A stretch of DNA of 11,377 nucleotides, from the NCBI GenBank assembly GCA_964466625.1, contig CAYXQF010000060.1:1-11377 (forward strand). The letters run 5' to 3'. A model generated the notes under the pieces. It had not been told where the DNA came from and ran no database searches. It saw nothing but the letters and a program-made list of their open reading frames with translations. How positions within the stretch are numbered: the stretch's first letter is position 1; every line of letters begins with the position of its first letter. This stretch comes from QALR01 sp964466625 (GTDB lineage: Bacteria; Bacillota; Clostridia; Oscillospirales; CAG-272). The position numbers and the translations under genes are program-made. Below are positions 7,270 to 11,377 of the stretch, in pieces.

Positions 7270-7307
7270 AGAGATATCCGCCCGCAGGCGGATATCTCTT
7301 TATCTTT
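7262..7307. terminator. Perfect 21-bp bidirectional terminator containing both convergent stop codons
   Basis: 7262-7282 pairs perfectly with 7287-7307 around a CGCA loop. The right arm runs into T6 on the plus strand and the left arm into T-rich sequence on the minus strand. The kinase TAA (7267-7269) and the AraC TAA (7302-7300) are mirror positions of the same stem. Confidence 0.9.
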
Positions 7308-8199
7308 TTTCGATTGGAAGCCAAACTTCGTAGTAGCGTTCTTTATTTTGCGGTTTTCTTAGCCAATGGCCGACAACGATTTCGGGTGCTTCTGCAAGCA
7401 TGTATTTCGAAGAGGGGAGCCACTCGGAAATGATCTGTTTTCTCAGATTCAAAAACTCCATTGTGGGAAATTGCGAACGTGAAGTTTCAAAAACAACGTA
7501 AGTTTGCTTTTCCACGGTGAATTTTTCAAACCAGTCGGATATTCCTTGTGAAAGAATTTCATCGAGACTATCGCGGCAACGCATCTCGCTATTGATCGGT
7601 TCGGCGATGTAAAAGTCAAAGCCTTCGTCATCTATGTTTGTGATGACCTGGTAATGTACGTCAGGATCGTTCATCAATCCCGAAAGGACATACTGTCTCG
7701 GTCTTGTTGTCAGGTAGAGCTCACCCTCCTGATCCAAACGATCACCGGGAACTCCCGTAAAATGTTTTTTGTAACCGATAAAATCGGTTTTGGGCATTTC
7801 ATAAATCTTGTAATTCATATTGTTTCCGCCTTCCAAAGAAATTTTGATAGACAGACGGGAAAAACTGTGGAGCACTGCATTCGGTTCGCGCGCTGCCGAA
7901 GGCGATATGCCGTGGAATTTCAGAAATGCCTTTGCGAAGCTATCGGGGCTTTCGTAGCCGTATTTCAACGCCACATCGATCACCTTGATCTTGCCCTCAT
8001 GAAGCTCTGCACCTGCCAGCGATAATCTTCTGCTGCGGATATATTCGCCGACCGTATAGCCGCAAAGCATACCGAATATCCGCTGAAAATGATAGCGCGA
8101 AGAAAAGCTTTTCTTGGCTATGATCTCGTAGTCAAGCTCCTCGGTGAGATGTTCTTCGATATAGTTGATCGCGTTTTGTATTCCTGTAATCCAGTCCAT
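7300..8199 (-). CDS. AraC-family transcriptional regulator with GyrI-like effector domain
   Basis: In this 299-residue protein the DNA-binding domain comes first. Residues about 8-105 hold two helix-turn-helix units: IAKKSFSSRYHFQRIFGMLCG, and VALKYGYESPDSFAKAFLKFHGISP, the second ending in the AraC signature. From about residue 130 a beta-rich domain (YKIYEMPKTDFIGYKKHFTG and onward) fits the GyrI-like/SOUL effector-binding fold found after AraC domains in SoxS/Rob-like and BltR-type sensors of small hydrophobic ligands. The start at 8199 follows AGGAGA, and the only upstream promoter candidate is an extended -10 at 8232-8240. Its target is unknown. It is convergent with the kinase and not obviously linked to it. 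The ArsR gene upstream has its own terminator. Confidence 0.87.
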   Translation of the reverse strand: MDWITGIQNAINYIEEHLTEELDYEIIAKKSFSSRYHFQRIFGMLCGYTVGEYIRSRRLSLAGAELHEGKIKVIDVALKYGYESPDSFAKAFLKFHGISPSAAREPNAVLHSFSRLSIKISLEGGNNMNYKIYEMPKTDFIGYKKHFTGVPGDRLDQEGELYLTTRPRQYVLSGLMNDPDVHYQVITNIDDEGFDFYIAEPINSEMRCRDSLDEILSQGISDWFEKFTVEKQTYVVFETSRSQFPTMEFLNLRKQIISEWLPSSKYMLAEAPEIVVGHWLRKPQNKERYYEVWLPIEKR

Positions 8200-8231
8200 T
8201 TGTTTTCTCCTGTTGTTCTGTCTATGCCATT

Positions 8232-8240
8232 ATCATAACA
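8232..8240 (-). promoter_or_regulatory. Extended -10 promoter candidate for the AraC gene
   Basis: On the minus strand it reads TGTTATGAT (8240-8232), an extended -10 with no good -35. It is about 33 bases upstream of the ATG at 8199. Confidence 0.4.
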
Positions 8241-8287
8241 GATGGCGAGAAAAAATTCCCGACTTTTCGTGCTGTCTTTGGACGCAT

Positions 8288-8316
8288 AAAAACGCAGGCC
8301 TTTTACCTGCGTTTTT
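8288..8316. terminator. Terminator after the ArsR gene
   Basis: AAAAACGCAGG (8288-8298) pairs perfectly with CCTGCGTTTTT (8306-8316) over a 7-base loop. On the minus strand it ends the ArsR transcript, whose stop is at 8322. Confidence 0.85.
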
Positions 8317-8321
8317 CGGAT

Positions 8322-8669
8322 TTATATGATCGGGCAAGCGATAGAAAGCAGCGCCTCGATCATATCATGTAACGTGTGTACTTCTTCGGTATCAGCGGTT
8401 TTGTAATAAACTTCTTTCCCCTCGCGGCGACTTGTGATAAGTCCTGCGGTTTTGAGCTGTTTCAAATGATGGGAAACTGCGGGGCTTGACATATTCATCA
8501 TCGCGGAAAGGTTCATCACGCATTCTTCGCAATGGCAGAGGAACCAAAAAATGCGCAAACGACTGGGATCGCCGAGTTGACGGAAAATTTCCGCGACAAT
8601 GCCAAAGTCATCAATATTCGGCAGCTTTTCCGTAACATTTTCGATCTTTTGACCGTGATCGTGCGGCAA
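8322..8669 (-). CDS. ArsR/SmtB-family metal-sensing repressor
   Basis: This 115-residue repressor is read from the TTG at 8669, giving MPHDHGQKIENV. No ATG exists upstream in this frame, and a more distal TTG (8804) would add 45 hydrophobic/aromatic residues that lie across the promoter region. The winged helix runs from FGIVAEIFRQLGDPSRLRIF through SSPAVSHHLKQLKTAGLI to REGKEVYYK. The sensing helix is rich in thiols: LCHCEECVMNL, comparable to the ELCVCDL box of ArsR/CadC proteins, with one Cys conserved, the second replaced by Met, and an extra CHC upstream. A His-rich N-terminus (PHDHG) and the final-helix HTLHDM could add ligands. It is divergent from the HMA and ATPase genes, with a candidate operator between, so it should repress them and itself until soft metal binds. 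Which metal is unknown (Cd, Pb, Zn or Ag are plausible). Confidence 0.82.
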   Translation of the reverse strand: MPHDHGQKIENVTEKLPNIDDFGIVAEIFRQLGDPSRLRIFWFLCHCEECVMNLSAMMNMSSPAVSHHLKQLKTAGLITSRREGKEVYYKTADTEEVHTLHDMIEALLSIACPII

Positions 8670-8718
8670 TTGTTTGTTTTCTATGAAGAAGACCTTCTTT
8701 CCGTTTTGTGGTTCTTTT

Positions 8719-8727
8719 ATTATACCA
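8719..8727 (-). promoter_or_regulatory. Extended -10 promoter candidate for the ArsR gene
   Basis: The minus strand reads TGGTATAAT (8727-8719), a perfect TATAAT with the TGn extension. Transcription would begin near 8712, about 43 bases before the TTG start at 8669, which excludes starts further upstream. The -35 region is weak. Confidence 0.5.
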
Positions 8728-8763
8728 CAGGATTTATCGGAAGGAAAGAAGAAATTAAGAAAA

Positions 8764-8792
8764 TTGACAAAATCCGAAAGGTATAGTACAAC
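8764..8792 (+). promoter_or_regulatory. Promoter candidate for the HMA/ATPase genes
   Basis: TTGACA is perfect at 8764-8769. At a 17-base spacing the -10 would be TACAAC (8787-8792), which is weak in its last base. The palindrome at 8796-8813 would cover the transcription start, as expected for ArsR repression. Confidence 0.4.
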
Positions 8793-8795
8793 ACA

Positions 8796-8813
8796 ATTAA
8801 ACAATTGCTTAAT
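8796..8813. promoter_or_regulatory. Near-palindromic ArsR operator candidate
   Basis: The 18-mer ATTAA-A-CAATTG-C-TTAAT is symmetric except for one pair of positions, and weaker symmetry continues outside it (8791, 8793-8794 with 8815-8816, 8818). An overlapping repeat, TTAAAC (8797-8802) and GTTTAA (8815-8820), is also present. ArsR-family sites are A/T-rich inverted repeats of this kind. It lies between the ArsR and HMA genes, just downstream of the plus-strand promoter candidate. Confidence 0.55.
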
Positions 8814-8833
8814 CGTTTAACGATGATGCGGAT

Positions 8834-8849
8834 AGGAGAATACATAATG
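8834..8849 (+). promoter_or_regulatory. Ribosome binding site and orphan ATG of the HMA gene
   Basis: AGGAG at 8834-8838 stands 8 bases before an ATG at 8847-8849. This ATG is followed by seven As and is out of frame with the HMA protein, and the frame it opens ends at a TGA at 8943. One extra A in the run would open the correct frame. This is evidently the ancestral start of the gene. Confidence 0.7.
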
Positions 8850-8869
8850 AAAAAAATAATAAGATTGAA

Positions 8870-9064
8870 GTGGATTGTGCGAACTGTGCCAACAAGATGG
8901 AGGACGCAACGAAAAAGACACCAGGTGTTCTTAGTGCGACCGTGAATTTTATGACACAAAAAATGACGGTGGAATTTGAAGACGGTGCGGACGTTACTGC
9001 TGTGATGAAAGCGGTGCTGAAAGCTTGCAGAAAAGTGGAAAGAGATTGCGAAATCTATTTTTGA
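8870..9064 (+). CDS. Heavy-metal-associated (HMA) domain protein, 5' end frameshifted
   Basis: The open frame from a GTG at 8870 gives 64 residues starting MDCANCANKME, with the metal-binding CxxC as CANC at 3-6 and the rest of a single HMA ferredoxin-like fold (ATVNFMTQKMTVEF, then a helix, then DCEIYF). HMA proteins bind soft metals through CxxC and deliver them to P1B ATPases. The first beta strand normally precedes the CxxC by about 8 residues and is absent from the GTG-started product. In-frame sequence upstream (NKIEVDCANC) matches that missing strand, but the ATG with a good ribosome binding site (8847) is one base out of register. So the gene is probably broken, or rescued by slippage, or there is an indel error in the A run. 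The GTG has no clear Shine-Dalgarno. It is followed 13 bases later by the ATPase gene. Confidence 0.65.
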   Translation: MDCANCANKMEDATKKTPGVLSATVNFMTQKMTVEFEDGADVTAVMKAVLKACRKVERDCEIYF

Positions 9065-9077
9065 TTTTGGAGGCTTT

Positions 9078-10184
9078 ATGACGAGAAAACAAAAAAAGAT
9101 GCTCGCGCGGATATTGATCGCGGCGATGCTGATGCTCCTTCTATTCTTTTTGCCGATAAAAGGCTATTGGCGCTTTGCCTTGTATATGATCCCGTACTTG
9201 ATTATCGGATACGACATTTTGTTAGATGCGGTACGCGGTATCTGGAACAGACAACTTTTTGACGAGAATTTTTTGATGGCGATCGCCACCATAGGTGCGA
9301 TCATCATCGCGATCATGGGAGAGGGTGACTATACGGAAGCCGTCGCCGTCATGCTGTTTTATCAAGTCGGTGAGTTTTTTCAAAGCTATGCTGTCGGCAA
9401 AAGCAGAAAAAATATCAGTCAGCTCATGGATATTCGTCCTGATTATGCCAATATTGAACAAGATGGCAAGCTTTTGCAGGTCGATCCAGATGAGGTGGAG
9501 ATCGGTTCTTTGATCATCGTTCAATCGGGAGAAAAGGTGCCGATCGATGGTGTGATCATCGAGGGCGCTTCCGATATCAATACTGCCGCGCTGACTGGTG
9601 AAAGCTTACCGCGCGCAGTAAAACCGGGTGACGTGATCATGAGCGGTACCGTGAATATGACGGGCGTTTTGAAGATTCGCACGACAAAAGCTTTCGGGGA
9701 CTCGACCGTTTCTAAAATTTTGGATCTTGTTGAAAATGCAAGCTCCAGAAAATCACGCAGCGAAGCGTTTATTTCAAAGTTTGCAAAAATTTATACGCCG
9801 GCTGTTTGTATCGGTGCGTTTGCGCTAGCAATTTTGCCACCGATCTTCCGCCTTTTTGTGTTAAACATTTCTCCGATGTGGGGAGATTGGATCTATCGTG
9901 CGCTGACGTTCCTTGTCATCAGTTGCCCTTGTGCTTTGGTCATCAGTATTCCGCTTAGCTTTTTTGCCGGGATTGGCGGTGCGAGCAACGCCGGTATTCT
10001 GATCAAGGGTTCCAATTATTTGGAAACCTTGGCAAAGGTCGATACGGTCGTTTTCGATAAAACGGGAACACTGACAAACGGCACGTTTTCCGTGACAGAG
10101 GCTTGCGGAAAAGGTGTGAGCGAGGAAACGCTTTTTATGTATGCAGCCTATGCGGAAAGTGCGTCATCTCACCTCTGCTTTTAA
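9078..10184 (+). CDS. P1B-type metal-transporting ATPase, C-terminally truncated (probable pseudogene)
   Basis: 368 residues, against roughly 600 or more for a complete ATPase without N-terminal HMA domains. The start at 9078 has GGAGG four bases upstream. The first half is intact: early membrane helices, actuator domain with TGES at 173-176, the transmembrane metal site CPC (283-285 in SCPCALVIS), the phosphorylated Asp327 in DKTGT, and the start of the nucleotide-binding domain. It then ends AESASSHLCF: the His of the conserved His-Pro dipeptide is present but the Pro and everything after it is gone, including the rest of the N-domain, the GDGxNDxP hinge and the last two helices. A product of this length cannot bind ATP normally or transport. 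The CPC motif and ArsR/HMA neighbours indicate a Cd/Zn/Pb-type exporter by descent. Confidence 0.9.
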   Translation: MTRKQKKMLARILIAAMLMLLLFFLPIKGYWRFALYMIPYLIIGYDILLDAVRGIWNRQLFDENFLMAIATIGAIIIAIMGEGDYTEAVAVMLFYQVGEFFQSYAVGKSRKNISQLMDIRPDYANIEQDGKLLQVDPDEVEIGSLIIVQSGEKVPIDGVIIEGASDINTAALTGESLPRAVKPGDVIMSGTVNMTGVLKIRTTKAFGDSTVSKILDLVENASSRKSRSEAFISKFAKIYTPAVCIGAFALAILPPIFRLFVLNISPMWGDWIYRALTFLVISCPCALVISIPLSFFAGIGGASNAGILIKGSNYLETLAKVDTVVFDKTGTLTNGTFSVTEACGKGVSEETLFMYAAYAESASSHLCF

Positions 10185-10199
10185 TGATACTCTTAACAC

Positions 10200-10228
10200 T
10201 TGACAAATATATCCTTTTATGCTATGAT
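10200..10228 (+). promoter_or_regulatory. Near-consensus sigma-70 promoter of the membrane protein/nitroreductase operon
   Basis: TTGACA at 10200-10205, a 17-base spacer ending in TGC, then TATGAT at 10223-10228. This gives a perfect -35, ideal spacing and an extended -10. It begins 15 bases after the stop of the truncated ATPase. Confidence 0.85.
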
Positions 10229-10259
10229 ATTCCTATACTTCATATAGGGAGGTTTCATA

Positions 10260-10619
10260 ATGGAAAACTTGAGTATAAAGATGCAAAAACTCATTTTATG
10301 GGTGTCCAGCTATGCAAGTATTCTTGCGATCCTTTTGAGTGGCGGCTATATTTTGCGCTTTGGCAAAAACGAAGAAGTGAAAAAGACTGCTATCAACGCG
10401 TTTCTGGCAAATGCCGTTTTTCTTTGCATTAGCATGATTTTGCAGGTAACCAACGGTGTTGCTATAGATCTGATCAATTTCAGTTCTGCAGAATTACTGG
10501 TCGCGCTTACGTTGATTTTTAATCTTGTCAAGATTATTTTTTATCTTATTAAGATCATTCCGTTGTTTTTTGATGATAAAAAACAGAACGACGAAAAGGA
10601 AGAATGGGAAAAGATATGA
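10260..10619 (+). CDS. Small integral membrane protein of unknown function
   Basis: 119 residues with about three membrane segments (roughly 11-32, 47-63 and 78-104), a short lysine-rich loop after the first (FGKNEEVKKT), and a highly charged C-terminal tail of about 15 residues (DDKKQNDEKEEWEKI). I recognise no motif. The layout is reminiscent of small DUF4870-like membrane proteins, but I would not assign it. The ATG at 10260 follows AGGGAGG by 7 bases, and the near-consensus promoter is 31 bases upstream, so it should be well expressed. Its stop overlaps the nitroreductase ATG as ATGA, so the two are one operon. It might anchor or modulate the reductase; this is speculation. Confidence 0.75.
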   Translation: MENLSIKMQKLILWVSSYASILAILLSGGYILRFGKNEEVKKTAINAFLANAVFLCISMILQVTNGVAIDLINFSSAELLVALTLIFNLVKIIFYLIKIIPLFFDDKKQNDEKEEWEKI

Positions 10620-11146
10620 ATTTTACGGAGATCGCATTGGCACGTCAATCGTGCCGCCGATATGACTTAGCAAGAGAGGTAGAATCGGAAAAGATAACCG
10701 CGATTTTGGAAGCGGCTCGTCTTGCACCCTCTGCTTGCAACGGTCAACCCTATCATCTCACCGTTTGCAAAGGCGAGAGCGCGAAAAAAGTAGCCGCCGC
10801 TGTCATGGGTATGGGCATGAATAAATTTGCCGCAGAGGCGCCTGTAATGATCGTGATATCAGAAGAAAATTATGTGCCCTCCGCGGCGCTCGGTGCCAGA
10901 GTGAAGGGAAATGACTATCGTTCGATCGACATCGGCATTGCTGTAGCATATTTGACTGCGGAAGCAACGGCGCAAGGACTTGGCACGTGCATTCTCGGCT
11001 GGCTGGACGATAAAAAGATCCGCGAAATCTGCGGACTTGATAAACCCGTTCGTCTTGTCGTGACGCTCGGTTATGCCAAAGAGGACGATGTTCTTCGCAC
11101 GAAAAAACGCAAACCGCAAGAAGAATTGATATCTGAAATCAATTAA
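10616..11146 (+). CDS. Nitroreductase-family FMN-dependent oxidoreductase
   Basis: From the ATG at 10616 the protein has 176 residues (MNFTEIALARQSCRRYD). An in-frame ATG at 10604 would add four residues (MGKD) and has AAAGGA only 3 bases away. The ATGA overlap with the previous gene and the family's usual start favour 10616. The nitroreductase fold is shown by RQSCRRYD (10-17, FMN phosphate contact), LAPSACNGQPYHL (36-48), the helix running into LGTCILGWLD, and the C-terminal RLVVTLGYAKED. These dimeric enzymes use FMN and NAD(P)H to reduce nitro, quinone or flavin substrates. The short form with GTCILGW is common in anaerobes, and its natural substrate is usually unknown. It ends before a hairpin terminator. 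Confidence 0.9.
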   Translation: MNFTEIALARQSCRRYDLAREVESEKITAILEAARLAPSACNGQPYHLTVCKGESAKKVAAAVMGMGMNKFAAEAPVMIVISEENYVPSAALGARVKGNDYRSIDIGIAVAYLTAEATAQGLGTCILGWLDDKKIREICGLDKPVRLVVTLGYAKEDDVLRTKKRKPQEELISEIN

Positions 11147-11162
11147 AAAGTATAAGTTAAAA

Positions 11163-11196
11163 AAGAAGCACTCATCTTTTTCGATGAGTGCTTCTT
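11163..11196. terminator. Bidirectional terminator between nitroreductase and the right-edge gene
   Basis: A perfect 14-bp stem (11163-11176 with 11183-11196) surrounds a 6-base loop. The T-run is strongest on the minus strand, where it ends the gene entering from the right. On the plus strand a T-rich run follows after GC. Confidence 0.87.
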
Positions 11197-11200
11197 GCTT

Positions 11201-11377
11201 TTAGTTTTCATTTTCTTTCGGTTTAACGTAATAATGCCGCGTGAGCCATTGGGACAAACCGTCAAGACCGGGATAAACGATTCTTTCGTTGATATTCAGC
11301 TGATCAAGCATATCACGGATTCGCCAGCGCAATTCTTTTTTGATGACGTATTTTACGGTATTTTCAGTGTTGTCATT
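11201..11377 (-). CDS. C-terminal fragment of a protein resembling FRG-domain proteins (runs off right edge)
   Basis: Only the last 58 residues are inside the window, ending at TAA 11203-11201. The visible sequence contains KKELRWRIRDMLDQLNINER followed by IVYPGLDGLSQWLTRHYYVK. This helix, then a Ile-Asn-Glu and a P-G-L-D-G-L stretch near the end, is how FRG-domain proteins commonly finish, where the final motif often reads like LFPxLDGLAxxL. The tail is charged (KPKENEN). The domain's function is not settled. The start and most of the protein are missing, so the family call rests on one short motif and could be wrong. Confidence 0.5.
   Translation of the reverse strand, partial: NDNTENTVKYVIKKELRWRIRDMLDQLNINERIVYPGLDGLSQWLTRHYYVKPKENEN

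Noticed and set aside
8764..8787. TTGACA with TATAGT as the promoter of the HMA gene
   Set aside because: Only 12 bases lie between them, too few for sigma-70. The 17-base alternative, though weaker, is preferred.
8670..8804. A 160-residue version of the ArsR protein starting at a TTG at 8804
   Set aside because: The extra N-terminus is hydrophobic and aromatic, overlaps the -10 promoter element of the gene itself, and matches nothing of the ArsR family; the family-like start is MPHDHGQ.
8847..8945. A 32-residue frame from the ATG at 8847
   Set aside because: It encodes a basic peptide with no known motif, from the same bases as the HMA domain in another frame. It looks like a frameshift product, not a gene.
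10150..10260. An insertion sequence or transposon end at the ATPase break
   Set aside because: I saw no transposase fragment, terminal inverted repeats or target-site duplication around 10170-10260, so mobile-element insertion is not supported by the visible sequence.
10103..10432. Plus-strand 109-codon frame spanning the end of the ATPase and the start of the membrane protein
   Set aside because: It runs through the strong promoter and the ribosome binding site of the next gene, has no binding site of its own and no recognisable motif. It also does not continue the ATPase.

Overview
The window looks like a chromosomal segment of a low-to-moderate GC, Gram-positive anaerobe of the Clostridia type. 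This is inferred from strong GGAGG-type ribosome binding sites, A/T-rich intergenic promoters with TGnTATAAT-like -10 boxes, an ECF-transporter S component, the ATP-grasp/esterase pair and an ArsR-linked P-type ATPase locus. No rRNA, tRNA, CRISPR array, transposase or phage gene was seen. Genes are short, densely packed and on both strands, and several convergent pairs are separated by bidirectional hairpin terminators.

Left part (1-3470, all minus strand): the N-terminal two-thirds or so of an ADP-ribosylglycohydrolase-family protein runs off the left edge. Upstream of it is a HAD phosphatase of the YjjG nucleotidase type. Next comes a two-gene operon of an ATP-grasp ligase followed by an alpha/beta-hydrolase esterase, closed by a terminator. 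An A/T-rich divergent promoter region (3449-3772) separates this operon from a plus-strand PHP metallophosphoesterase.

Middle (3773-8320): the PHP gene converges on a minus-strand PlsC-type acyltransferase with an added zinc ribbon, and they share a terminator. Divergent from the acyltransferase is a coupled pair: an ECF S component, whose stop overlaps by 8 bases the start of a P-loop (uridine-kinase-like) kinase. This suggests uptake followed by phosphorylation of a small molecule. The kinase converges on an AraC/GyrI-like regulator, and the stop codons of both genes lie inside one perfect hairpin.

Right part (8321-11377): an ArsR-family metal sensor is divergent from a small heavy-metal-associated (HMA) protein and a P1B-type metal ATPase, with an 18-bp near-palindromic operator candidate between them. 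The export arm looks broken twice. The HMA gene's natural ATG is one base out of frame across an A7 run, and the ATPase ends just after the His of its His-Pro motif, losing the rest of the ATP-binding domain and the last membrane helices. Immediately after the break a near-consensus promoter drives a small membrane protein and an ATGA-coupled nitroreductase. A minus-strand gene whose C-terminus resembles FRG-domain proteins enters from the right edge. The damaged metal-export locus is the most notable feature. I did not find a clearly new multi-gene system, but the ATP-grasp/esterase pair is of unknown product and worth following.
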